Assembly: GCA_028622995.1 (NCBI GenBank)
Contig: JAJQJQ010000042.1
Coordinates: forward strand, 62,001 to 126,000
Source: Panagrolaimus kolymaensis
Lineage: Eukaryota > Nematoda > Chromadorea > Rhabditida > Panagrolaimidae
Length of the DNA: 64,000 nt
Direction of reading: 5' to 3'
Shown: positions 1 to 11,400 of the stretch, piece after piece
How positions within the stretch are numbered: the first letter of the stretch is position 1
Layout of the letters: each line of letters begins with the position of its first letter
The notes under the pieces: model-generated
Databases searched by the model: none
Seen by the model: only the letters and a program-made list of their open reading frames with translations
What the model was told of the DNA's origin: nothing
Made by a program: the position numbers and the translations under genes

Positions 1-419
1 ATTATGGAAAACAATTTCTAATTGTCATTTCTTTCGATGAATTCTTGTAAAAATATTAATGTGCTTTTCATTCTGTCTACCCGGGATTTCACCCAATTAA
101 TCGCTGAATCTTTCAAAGAAAAAAAAATTTCGGCTATCAAATCTCCTTTGTCACCTTTGGATCTATGGATTTTACTTTTGTATTGACAACCAACAAAATC
201 TTTAATATTCATTTTTTATAGCTACAGTATCCATTCATTTTCTTTAAATTCAGATATAATCTTTTTTACTACTAAAAAAATTCTTTTATAAGTAATCTGA
301 AAATCGTTTTTCTTTCTTTCTTGATACTTTTCCATATTTTAATTAAGATTTACTCAAAATTATGGGATAACTTACATATGTCTTTAACAAATTAATTTTC
401 TTTTCTTTTCTTTTTGTAG
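1..419. other. Intron or upstream sequence of the DOCK-family gene
   Basis: AT-rich sequence ending in a T-rich acceptor (AG at 418-419) before the first exon I can recognise. I see no convincing plus-strand exon here. The minus strand has a 64-codon open stretch (18-212) of more mixed composition than the surrounding intron; I do not recognise its product. It could be a transposon scrap or chance. Confidence 0.5.
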
Positions 420-2800
420 GATTCCCTCACAGATAAAGTCGAAGCTACAATACAAACTTTAATTTTGGCTGAACGGTATGAAGCTGTTGGACCTATTTGT
501 CGTTTGGCTATTCCAATTTATGAAAAATTAAAAGATTTTAAGGTAAGTGCAAATTTAATCAAAGAAAAAAAGTCAATTTCCGTTTAATATTAAGAAAAGT
601 GTAAAAAAAAACTATGGAAGCCATGCCACTTTTTTTTGTATTGTAGTTAGTTATGGCTGCTGACATTCATTGTTTTGTTTTTTTAGGATTATTTTTTACG
701 TAACAACAATAATTTTTTTTTGAATATAAATGCTACCATAACCTCCATGTTGTAGTTAGTTTTTGTTGTGTGACGTAAATTTTTTTTTTAATTTAAGGAT
801 TTGTATCTGCGATGATAATAACAATGAAAAAAAGAACAAAAAAAAGAAAAAAAGCAGCTTAGACAAATTTTAAAATTTTTGAAAGGTTTCAACTTTTAAA
901 AAGTCATTAAAGAAGGGATTTAAAAAAGAGGGGTTAAAAATTTTCCATTGTTCAAGGTTATCAAATTTTTGCATGGTTTCAGGATTTCATTATTACACGT
1001 AAAAAAATATCGGAATGAGATCACTTTTTGGAGAAAAAATTAAGATGTCTGCATTTTTTTCGTTTTGTTTTTTAGTGAACTAATAAAGGATTACTGTAAA
1101 AAAGTAAAGTCAAAGCTTATTGTTTTAGAAATTTTGAGAGAGACAAAAGCTTTTATCGTTTTCGAAAAGGTTAAACCAAAAATAGAAAAACAATAGATTC
1201 GTTTTTTTATAAACAAAAAAGTGATGTTATTCAAGCCTCTCTGATTTTTTTTCATTGACATCAAAAAAATTAAAAATAATCCAAAAACGTTCGATTTAAA
1301 ATCCAAAGTTTAAAAAAATATATCAATAAATTTCCAATCTTGAAATAATTCATAAATTTCAGGCTCTTGTAAGCATTTACATGGAATTACAACAAGCATA
1401 TAGTCGAGCAGCCGAAATTAAAGCAAGTGGAAAACGTCATTTAGGAACATATTTTCGTGTGGTATTTTTTGGAAAATCTCATTTCGGGTATTAATCTTTT
1501 AACCTTTATTTATTTATTTTCTGATATCATTTTAACTTTCTTTTTACATTCCTTTTATTTATTTTTTTAGTGATGAAGACAAAACAGAATGGGTTTATCG
1601 TGAGCCAGGAATTACATCATTGGCGGAAGGATGTGAACGTATGATTCTTGCAAATCAGCAAGCATTGGGCCACGATCGAGTTCAATGTCTTCCTGAAGAT
1701 AAAATTGAACCCGAAACTCTTAAACCCAATGTTGCATATATTCAAATGACCCATGTTCATCCATCTTTAAAAGTTCCAAATAATATACAAAATGGAAATA
1801 ATAATTTATTAGAAAATGAAAGTCTCGAAGGAAAAATTGTTGGAAATAATGATTTAAAAGTTTCTACCAATGATCCCATGAGTTATGAACTTCATACAAA
1901 TATAAGAAATTTTTATTATGAAGAAAAATTAACTGATGAAACCGTGGATAAAGATGCACCTGAAATGGCTAGACTATCTTTGAGAAGGGTATATTTGACA
2001 GGTAAATGACCCTCAAAAAATTTTAACTTTTAAGAATAGATAGAATAAACTATAAAATTTTAGTTGATGAGCCATTTCCAAATACTCGCAGAAGGCAAAA
2101 AGTGATAGTTCGAAATGAAATAATTCTAAACCCCCTTGAACTTGCATGCGATAGCCTTCGACAAAAAGCTGCCCAAATTCGAAAAATTTTAGCTGCAGCT
2201 GGAATTCCACCTCGTTGTTCATTTATTGGTGTGGAAGCTGCAGCCATTTCTCGCCTCGATTATAAAGGCTTGCAATTATTCCTTCAAGGCGCAGTCAGTC
2301 CTACGGTAACTTAAAAAAGGTCAAATATTGTCTTAAAATTATGGCTGAATGGTTTTAGGTTAATGTTGGTGTATTGGCTTACGCTGAAGCATTTACATCC
2401 CAAAACCAAAAAGATCGATATGGCCAAAAGGGAATTGATAAACTTGTAAATTCTTTCAAGTAAGCATAACATATTTTTTTATTCTTTAAAATTTTATTGA
2501 GTGCCTTAATTTAGAATTTTAATGACCGAATTACAAGATGCATTGGAAGTTAATGGAAAAGCTATAGGTTCTGACCAACAAGAATATCAAGAAATGTTAC
2601 AAAAATCTTTTATTGGCATGCTTGAAAGGCTCAAAGATTTCTTTGGGGATCAAGAAGTAAGTCTTTTAAAAATATACTTCCGTGGGAATTTTTTTTGATG
2701 ATTATTATTTTTTTAGTTTATCCTTCGAAATAATCCAACCATGAATGATAATTATGATGCGGCATACGTTCTTAATTCCATTGGCGGTGTGGATGTTTAA
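420..2800 (+). CDS. DOCK-family Rho guanine nucleotide exchange factor, 3' part (DHR-2 domain)
   Basis: C-terminal 415 residues of a DOCK protein, an exchange factor for Rac/Cdc42-type GTPases acting at membranes and the cytoskeleton. Seven exons keep one frame: 420-542, 1363-1487, 1571-2001, 2064-2305, 2359-2459, 2515-2656, 2717-2800. DHR-2 hallmarks are LGTYFRVVFFG, then a YREPGITSLAE stretch, AYIQMTHVHP, and NPLELACDSLRQKAAQIRK. The segment VNVGVLAYAEAF matches the loop that carries the nucleotide-sensor valine in DOCK9. The GTYFRV...AYIQ.TH and VN.G.LAYA.AF patterns resemble DOCK-D (zizimin) members more than DOCK1-5. Compared with the family there is an Asn/Glu-rich insertion of about 40 residues after THVHP. 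The C-terminus stops soon after DHR-2. An AATAAA lies at 2877-2882. The 5' exons are outside the window. Confidence 0.88.
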
Positions 2801-3266
2801 ATTGCCATAAAAATAATTTTATATTCCTTACTCAACTTTTTAAATAACCATTTTTCCAAGCTTTTTTTGTTTACTTAATAAAACTCAGGTGCTTCTCATT
2901 CTTTTTTTTTCGCTTATTTTGTTGTTTCTATTTAATTACTCGGGTTTTTTCAACTCAGATATTATTAATTTTTTTATTGTTATTTTTTTAAATTTAATTT
3001 GACAAAAATATTTAATACGTGGTCTTTCTTTCTTTTGTGTTTTTTTTATTGTTTTTTGCTTCAATGCTTGCCTCAAATAAGATAATAATAATTATTTTTT
3101 AGATTCGATTTTATTTCATTCATTTTTTTTATGAAAAAAAGAACAAAGCTGATATAAAAATTTGTAAAAGCACAAATTTCATTAATAATATTTGGAGATT
3201 TTATGTGGAGCCATAATCTCCTTCTCAAAATTTAACCCGGTAATAATTTTTTCACGTTCTTTTACC
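2801..3266. other. 3' UTR and intergenic spacer
   Basis: T-rich sequence after the DOCK stop codon, with a likely polyadenylation signal AATAAA at 2877-2882. No coding segment or RNA gene was recognised. Confidence 0.5.
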
Positions 3267-3270
3267 TTAA

Positions 3271-3649
3271 AGGGCCATGCTCTTTTGATCTTTTTTGAAA
3301 TTTGTTTTCAAAACCGCGGCTGGATATTCCATCATGCCGCAACATTGCAAAATGCAAAAGCCTTTGTTCCAATACTTAGAAAATTTTTTGTTTTTTTGTT
3401 TTTTCTGATAATGCACATATGTAGCTACTCTTCTAAATAGCTTTACGACAATCATCATATTAAAAGTAATGAATATAGGTAGTATTAATGCTATAAGACT
3501 TCATCATGTAGGCGAAATTCTCAAAAAAACAAAAAATTTTCTAAGTATTGGAACAAAGGCTTTTGCATTTTGCAATGTTGCGGCATGAGGGAATATCCAG
3601 CCGCGGTTTTGAAAACAAATTTCAAAAAAGATCAAAAGAGCATGGTCCT
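3271..3649. mobile_element. Foldback (inverted-repeat) element flanked by TTAA
   Basis: Two arms of about 130 bp (left to 3398, right from 3522) are near-perfect reverse complements around a loop of about 120 bp. Examples are CCGCGGCTGGATATTCC at left against GGAATATCCAGCCGCGG at right. The arms begin AGGGCC and (reverse complement) AGGACC. Each is bordered by TTAA (3267-3270 and 3650-3653), the target duplication typical of piggyBac-type insertions. There is no coding capacity. The inverted repeat is read directly; the piggyBac-like assignment is inference from TTAA alone, which is weak in AT-rich DNA. Confidence 0.6.
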
Positions 3650-3653
3650 TTAA

Positions 3654-4369
3654 AAAAATGGCCCATTTTCCCATATTTTTCACAAAAAAGGAAATGAATA
3701 TAAGCAGCTTATTCCAGATTGCTTTTTTTTAAAATTAAAATGAGTAACAAATATTTGGAAGTTTCAAATGTGTGTTGATCGCAAAAAATCCACAAAGAAG
3801 TTCCTCCTGAAAATCTTTTATTAATTACATGATTAACGATTCAATATCAAAAAATGTTAACCGCAGAAAATTCTTGGTCTCTACCTAGACTTTTTTGAAA
3901 CTTATTTTTGCACATGGCATAAAACAAGTTTTACCTGAATTTTTTTGAGCTTTTAGATACAGGTAATTGATACATCTTAAATCGAATATATCGATTAAGA
4001 TAATTTAAAAATTTGATCTTACATACTTTTGATCCAAAGAATTGCTGGGTAATCTGATATTAGATGCTAGAATTATCATTCATCGTTGTTCCTCTATATA
4101 GCGTGCTTGTCATCATTTTCTTATCAATATCATCAATTAGTTGAATTTGTTGAACCTCGCCCAAAGAAGAAAATGGAATTATTTTTGGAAGAATGAAAAG
4201 GAGGAAATTTTTTTGTTGACAATACACATTGCAGTTTTGTTGTTTCTCTCTTTTCTCTGTCTCTATTGTAAAAAACGTTTTTAAAATTTTAAAGTGAACA
4301 ATTTTTTCTTATTTTTTTTTGACATAAAACTAATAAAAAAAAATTTGCGTTTATTTTTTATTTTTTAAT
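3654..4369. other. Intergenic region upstream of the transporter gene
   Basis: AT-rich, with no recognisable coding segment. It presumably holds the promoter and 5' UTR of the amino-acid transporter, whose ATG is at 4370. A distinct TATA box or initiator could not be picked out against the AT background. Confidence 0.4.
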
Positions 4370-7024
4370 ATGGGACTTTTTAAACATAAAGACGAAGATG
4401 GAAACGTTATTGCTTTAAAACATAATAAAAGGTAAATCTTTGACCAAAAATATCTGGGATTCATTGGCAAAAAGATTTGGAACTTAGTTTATAATTAAAA
4501 CTTTTTATTTAATTTTTTTACCCATTAAAACTTTCAAAATTTAGATCCAGTAATGGGGACATCTCTTCCGATTTTACTTCTAATTCGACGGATATTGACA
4601 AACCTATCAACGATGAGGAGGATGAAATAGTGGATTATGAATTAGATGCCAATGGCGACATGATCAGAACTCATGGAATGCATTGGGTTATTACAGCATT
4701 TTGTGGTATGTAAAATATATATAATTATTTATTTTTTATCAATAGCGATCAGAGCTGTCGATTTTTCGATTTTCGATTCGATTTCGATTCGATTCGATTT
4801 TTCGATTTTTACTAATATTTATGCTTTTTCTGGTTCAAAATATGTTTAAATGATTTTAAATAACCCCAAAAACAACTATAAAGGCGATTTGGCGTACACT
4901 TTTACCTTTCAAATAACTATTTTAATTTTTTAAAAATCGAATCGAATCGAAAAAAAACCTTCGATTTTCGATTCGATCCGGTGCACCGAAAAATCGAATC
5001 GAAACTTTCGATTTTCGGTGCACCGACAGTTCTGATAGCGATGAATTAAATTTTAGTTGTTGGCAATCAAGCCGGTGGCGGAATTGTAGCTCTTCCATCA
5101 GCTGTCATTGAGTCTCGTAAGTAATTTGAATATTTGACCCTTCTAAAAAATATAAAAGCTATTTGTTATAAAATTTTTAGAATTTTATTTTGGAATAATT
5201 TTGGTAGCAGTTATGGGATTTGGACTTGGATTTACTGGATATTGCATAGGCGAATGTTGGGTTTTATTGCAAAGAATGTATCCCGAATATCGAAAGCATT
5301 GTCGTAGACCTTACGCTGAAATTGGTTATAGAGCTATGGGACCAATAGTCAAGTAAGTTTTTACACCGTAAACATCTGTATCGCCAAAAAAGCATAATTT
5401 TTTGTTAATTTTAATTTTAGAACCATTGTTTCAATTTTTATTTGGGCGAATTTGTTTGGAACGGCTGTAGTTTTTTTGCTTTTAGCTTCAAAAAACATTC
5501 ATGATTTTATGAAAGCCTTTTTTAGTGGATTTGATGTTAGTTTTTGTATTATTGTGTTATTTGTTGCATTATTTTTGCTTCCAATAACATTTTTAAGATC
5601 ACCTGAAGATTTTTGGTAAACTTTTTTTCTCGCATTTATAACCTCAAACAAAATATAAAAATTTAGGTGGACCGTCGTAGCTTCGACCGTGGCAACTTGC
5701 AGCGCAGTTGTCCTTATAGTTTTTGGAACTCTTAGAGATTATGATACTTGTGAACCACATCGAGAAATGCCTGATTTTAAAATTACTAATTATTTCTTGG
5801 CTTTTGCTACTTTAACGTTTGCATATGCCGGGCATTCTTCATTTCCAACCCTTCAACATGATATGAAAAAACCAAAGGAATTTAAAAAATCAAATGCCTT
5901 AGGATTTGCAAGTAAGAAAATTGGAAATAATAATGCTTCTAAAAAAAGTTTATGTTAAAAAATATTCTCAGCGTTTTAATATATTTAAAAACTTCATAAA
6001 ATTCTAGTTGTTGTGGCAATGTATCTTCCTGTATGTATAGTTGGTTATTTATCTTATGGAAATTCTCTACGAGATTCTGTAATCAATTCAATTCAAACTA
6101 AATGGATTCAACAAACAATCAATGTAACTATTACAATGCATCTTATTTTATCTTTGACAATTGTGTTTAATCCATTAAATCAAGAAGTCGAAGAGTATCT
6201 TAAAGTTCCTCTAGGTGTGTTATACTTTTTTTTACAAAAATGCATCAAAAAAATAAGTGAAACAAATTTTCTCAAAAATTTTAATATTCTCTGAATACCT
6301 ATTTTTTTAAATAAATATATTAGTTTTTAGAATTTAGTATCAAAAGAGTTATTATTCGCCTCAGTGTAATGGTAGCTATCGTATTTGTTGGTGAATCTGT
6401 CCCCTCGTTTGGACCACTTTTGGATTTAGTTGGTGGAGCATTGCAACCTTTTACTGCTATCATGTTTCCAATGTTATTTTATGCATTTTTATTAACTAAA
6501 GAAAAATTAAAGAAAGAATATAAAGCGAAGGGTTTGGGTGAATGGGAAGGAATACCATCGGTGTCAGAGTAAGCTTTTTAATTGTTGTAAAAAATGAATG
6601 AAAACTTTTATATATTTTTTTTAGAGTGCTTAGACTATGTCCATTATGGGTAGTAATTGCATCTTTCATTATTATAAGTAAATTGTTTGAGTTTTAAAGT
6701 ATCAGTGCTAACAAACTTTTTCATGAAATTTCAAAATTAAAGCGGTTTCAACAAAAAAAATTACTTGGCACTGATACATTTTAAAAATAAATTTATATAT
6801 TTAATTTGTGTACTTTTTTAGTCGTTGGTTTTCTTGGTGCCGGCTGTGCCACATATTCAGCAATTTTAGAACTTTCTACAAGTTCTTTTCAAAAACCTTG
6901 TTACTTTTTCAGTACCCAACCTAATAATGAGGGACATACAAATTGTTGTGGAGAATATCAAAATATTTCCCGTTATAATGATATAAGCAAATGCTCTGAT
7001 TCTGATCTTGATTATTATAATTAA
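4370..7024 (+). CDS. Amino-acid transporter, Aa_trans (AAAP/SLC36-like) family
   Basis: Predicted 531-residue multi-pass membrane protein of the amino acid/auxin permease superfamily, moving amino acids across the plasma or lysosomal membrane. Ten exons join in one frame: 4370-4431, 4545-4705, 5057-5116, 5181-5352, 5421-5615, 5667-5911, 6008-6214, 6331-6568, 6625-6677, 6822-7024. Family marks are HWVITAFCVVGNQAGGGIVALP at the start of TM1, and FAYAGHSSFPTLQHDMKKP with its conserved His-Ser-x-Phe-Pro-x-Gln-x-Asp-Met-Lys-x-Pro. GESVPSFGPLLDLVGG is near the late membrane segments. The N-terminus is acidic and cytosolic. The C-terminal tail after the last helix is Cys/Asn-rich. The start is chosen because MGLFKHKDEDGN opens the frame and no upstream exon is evident. 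AATAAA lies at 7105-7110. The substrate cannot be named from sequence. Confidence 0.9.
4750..5034. mobile_element. hAT-like MITE inside an intron of the transporter gene
   Basis: A 285-bp non-coding element in intron 2. Its terminal inverted repeats are CAGAGCTGTCG (4750-4760) and CGACAGTTCTG (5024-5034), one mismatch. It is bordered by a perfect 8-bp direct repeat ATAGCGAT (4742-4749 and 5035-5042). Its body is built of GATTCGATTTCG-like motifs that are mostly inverted between the halves. An 8-bp target duplication with CAGAGNTG-type ends is the standard signature of hAT elements. It differs in terminal sequence from the hAT at 52511, so another transposase would mobilise it. Confidence 0.85.
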
Positions 7025-7733
7025 TTTGCATGTTTTTTCCCAAAACAAATAACATTATTGTCATTTTTTTTCTTCTTATTTTTGCTTCATTGATGCTTGT
7101 TCCAAATAAAAAATTTTATTTTTGATCTGATTTTTAAAAATATTCTTTTTTTTTAAATGTAAAGCTTGTTTAGAAAATTGTTAACCCCGAATTCCATTTT
7201 AGAGATTGGCGGCTTTTTTCAGCAAATTTTGTAAGTATCAGCGTCTGAAATGTTTCCAAATAAAGAAGTTTTTCTTCGAAATTTTGTACACAGGCGCAAA
7301 ATACAATGATATTAAAAACTGTATTGTAAATTCAAATTGAGAAAATATTGGTGTAATTAACAAACAGAATTCAAAATAATTTTTACATAAAATGTTTTGC
7401 TTTGCCTTTTCTAGATGCAATAAAGAAATCATTTTTGCGATCGATGGAAAACAAAAATTATTTAAAAGGTTAACGCTTTTTTATAACATACAATGCTTTT
7501 GTGCGCCAAATATTTCGTAATACACAAATCGGTGTGTAGACGCATGGAAACATAAATAAGTTTTTTCTTTTATTGGCTTTTTAGTGTGTTAGGCACAAAA
7601 AAAATTGATTTGCTTTTGAAAGTTTTTTTTTTGAGCAGCTGTTTTCCAAAGCTTCTTACTACTAAATTAAATATTTCTTTGCCTTTAAAATAGATTCTTT
7701 CAAAAGATCAAAATATTTTTTAGGTTTGTTTTA
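7025..7733. other. 3' UTR of transporter and intergenic sequence
   Basis: AATAAA at 7105-7110 probably ends the transporter transcript. Around 7380-7462 the plus strand has a short protein-like open stretch (ALPFLDAIKKSFLRSMEN) broken upstream by stops. It may belong to the decayed gene that follows, but I cannot join it. Confidence 0.35.
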
Positions 7734-8431
7734 TCCTCTCCAAAACAGTTTGAAGCTATGGAAAAACATAATTTGTTATATCCACGATCGTTAATTAATG
7801 TCATTAGGTTAAAAACAAACACCTGTTTTTAAATTTTCAAAATAAATTGCTGTTTTTTAGTATATAAGAGACTTGAGGCTTTAGGATTTTTATCAAAAAT
7901 CGGTTGGCAGATAGCAACATGTGTTCTCATTTATGCGGTTTTTTAGGTTTTTGTTTTGAATATTTTATATTTTTCTTACTTCCTTTTTATAGATGTCCAA
8001 TTCTTACAATTTGATGACAAATTACCCCTTCAAATTGGGCCTTGAATTCTTTAGAAAGGAATTTACATGCAACGTTTCAAGTGAATTCTGAAAAAACTAT
8101 GGATATATAATTGGACAAATCCATTGAAAATATCGAAGTGCTTTTAAAACAGTTAAAATCTTTTGGAAAATCGATTCAGAAATTTTTTATGCAATGTAAA
8201 ATCAATGTTTTAAATCATGAAAATTGTGAAAATATACCGGCTTTTTTAATGGCATTAATTCTTTAAAAACACATTAAAGCCATCAAAAATGAGATTGACG
8301 AGAAACCTACAGAATTTGCATTTGGAATTTTTGGTAAATTCACTGATGAAGAAAAAGAAAGAATTGAAAAAGGAATCGAAGATTCTTGTAAGCTATTAGA
8401 AATAGTTTTCAATTTTATTAGAAAATTTTAA
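7734..8431 (+). pseudogene. Decayed protein-coding remnant, family not recognised
   Basis: Several plus-strand pieces have protein-like composition, unlike the low-complexity DNA on either side. Piece 1 (about 7736-7820) contains SSPKQFEAMEKHNLLYPRS. Piece 2 (about 7862-7946) contains YKRLEALGFLSKIGWQIAT. Piece 3 (about 8028-8431) contains SIENIEVLLKQLKSFGKSI and later EFAFGIFGKFTDEEKERIEK. Piece 3 is interrupted by two in-frame TAA codons and needs a frameshift near 8030 to join the sequence before it. The splice joins between pieces do not keep frame. I read this as a dead or badly degraded gene; a functional gene with unusual splicing is possible. No homology is claimed. Confidence 0.45.
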
Positions 8432-11400
8432 ATTTGATTTGTTAATTTACAAATTTTATTTTAAAATAATAGATAGAAAAAAGTTTATTTTTCTGTTCTG
8501 CTTTTATTAATTTTTAAAATAAATAAAATAAAGTTTCTTAGACTATTATTCCATTAACAATGAATACTTCCAAAACTTGACATTTTAACAATAACATTCA
8601 TGAAAAATAGAGTCATTCATTTTTTTTAAATAAATAAAAGAAAAAAGAGGACAAGTGCAAACCATTTCGGGTGCTTCCGACATTTTCTTGAATAAACTTT
8701 TTATTTCTTAATTGCTTCAAACCATTTTCATTTTTATTTTCAAAATTAAATTTTTAAATGCATAATTTTTTTTATTCATCAAATGTGACGACAAAAGCAC
8801 TTTTCTTTTCTTCCATTTTTTCTTTTTTATTATTTCTTATTAGTCAAGTGCAAATTGCGAAAAAAATAAAAAAGAAAAGTAGTCGAAGTTGGAAATAAGA
8901 AAGTCAGCAGCAGCAGCCTTAAGCTTGTTTTTGTTGTTGTTCGTTTTTCTCCATTTTCCTCTATTTTTCTTCGAAGAAAAGAAAAAGGGTGCCATAACTT
9001 GATTATGCACTCAACAGCAAATATATACATACATAGTGGACGGCCCAAAAAGACTGACTTCTTTGCCTTCTTGCCTTTTATTTTTCTTTTTTTCCTCAAA
9101 AAAAAAAAATAAAGCATTTTTAAAGAAAAATAAAAAAGAGAGAGAATGTGGCTATTTTCTTCTTTATAAACTGAAATAGAAACAGAGCTTGTTCAAAAAA
9201 AAATTTTTTTAGTTACGCTTAAAAAAATCTATCTACGACTTATGTTTTTGGCGGTGGTGATCACTTCCCTTTTTTTCAATTCCATATGTTCCATTTCATC
9301 TTTTTTTTTTGCCAACAACGACAGCCGCGTTCAAAGTTTTTGAAGAGAGATAAATGAAGAAAAGAAGCAAGCTAGCTGTCGCCGAAAAGATGCTTTTGCA
9401 CTAGAAAAAAAATGTTTTTCTTTAAAATATTTATTTAAACAATTTTTTTTCAAATGAAACGAAATTCACCCCTTCCAACTAATTTTTTCTTCCTATTGAA
9501 TCAAATGAATATTTTTTAAACTGTGATCAATTTGATATTTCCAAAAATGCCTAAGGGTCGCGAGTTTAGGATATCTTCTTTTTTTTCGATGAAATATTTT
9601 TTGCTTTATCTTTTTTTTCAGAGTTTTTTTAGATCAATTTCCTATCACGCGCTTTCTCCATATCTTTCTATATTTTCATTTTCTAATGCAAAATTTATTC
9701 GTTTTAAAGTACCTCATTTTATATACTACCAAAAAGACGCATCTTATTTTTTCTTCAAAGCATTCCAAAGGTATAAAGAAAAGCTTTTTAATCGACCATT
9801 GAAGGGATACTATTAAGAAGAAGAAGAAACTCGTTTTTATTTTTATAGCTTTCTTCTCCAAAAGCATTTTTTTCATTATTTATTTTTTCAAAAGGTGTGG
9901 GACACTGCTAAATAAGATGTTTGAAAATCTGAATGATAGCTAGAAGTTTTGATACTTTCGAAGAAGGAATTGCATTCTATTAATTTTTTAACAAATAATT
10001 ATCCTTGTCACTGGTGGAAAAACTTTAAATGAAAGACATTTTTAGGTTTTCACTTTGAAAACAAAACTTTTAGCACTTTGCTAAAACTTTTTTTAATTTA
10101 AAAAAAATTTAATAATAAAAAGTTAAATATGAGGCATCCCAAATCTCTAAGTTCAAACCCATCCCAGTAATCACTGTCAATTTTTGTTGTTGTCTGGAAC
10201 TCATATAATCTAGAGATGTTTAAAACTTTTGTTATTTATCGTTTTTTTTCTCTGTTCAAAAATGTTATTTATGCTTATTTTTTCCACCCAAAGATATTTA
10301 TTCTTACTGGTTTTTGACATGAGTTAGTTTAATTGAAAAGAAAGTGTGTTCCTTCAAGCGAAAAAAAAAGAAAAAATGGCTGCTGTAACTTACAAGCGCC
10401 TAAACCAATGCCATCATCAAAAAACGACAAAAAAAAGAGACTCAATTCCATCATATTTTTTTCTTTCATCTTTTCTGGCATTTTTTCTTCATTCTTCTTT
10501 GTCGTTTCCTTTTTTTCAAAAGTAAAAAACATTGAAAAAATAGGTTCATACTTTTTATCTTTATTGTTACTGCTAAAAGTGAGCTCACGGCATACGCATG
10601 TTTCTCCTTTTCTTGTTTTTTTATTGAAACGTTTTTTTTAAACGAAAAAGAAAAACTTTTTAGTAACTCGCATTTTTTTATGTTTCATCCAACAAAAAAA
10701 AACACAAGTAGATAGTAGAGTAGTAAGTAAGCTTCTTGGTTAAAAACCTAAGAAAAAGAAAAAAGAATGTTTGGCATTGCATTTTGTTGGTGGTGGTATG
10801 TCTTTTTATTTTATTTTTTTCACTCTCTTCTCAAACCCTTCGTCGCCTTTCCCTCCTTTCTTTTTTTCTTTCTTCCGTTTTGCATTTGTGACAGCTTTTT
10901 TCATTTTCAAGCAAGCTTGTTCTTCTTGTTTCTCTATGCCGAAATTTTTTTTTATGCTTTGTATTTTTTTTTCTTGAGTGTTAAGGAAACAGGCGTAAAA
11001 AATCCAAGAATGTCAAAAAATGGATTTGTGAAGCGAAAAAAATAAAATAAAACAGCTAATATTATCGTTTGGTGTGGTGCCGCACTACATAAATATGTGT
11101 CCTCTACTTTTTATCAACATTTTTATTTTGGTTAGAACATAAAGAAAAATAGGAAAGAACGTGTTCATTTTTTACGTCACCTTTTTTTCTTCTTTTTTCT
11201 TTGGTCGCTTCTGTGCATTCTTTTTTTCTTCGTTCATTCAATTCATTAAAAAATGTATTCGACTCATATTTTTGCGTTTTTTTAACCTATATACAAAATT
11301 CATAAACCTTTTCGATTTATTAAATTTTTCCGAGTTTTTGCCACATGTTTTGTTGGCAGTGAATTTTGTAAAAATATAAAAAGTTTTACCTTTAAACATA

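Noticed and set aside
18..212. 64-codon minus-strand open frame in the DOCK upstream region
   Set aside because: Mixed composition but no recognisable family, no clear splice context, and within a likely intron. Too weak to call a gene.
1091..1306. 71-codon minus-strand frame inside a DOCK intron
   Set aside because: AT-rich low-complexity content with no homology that I can see.
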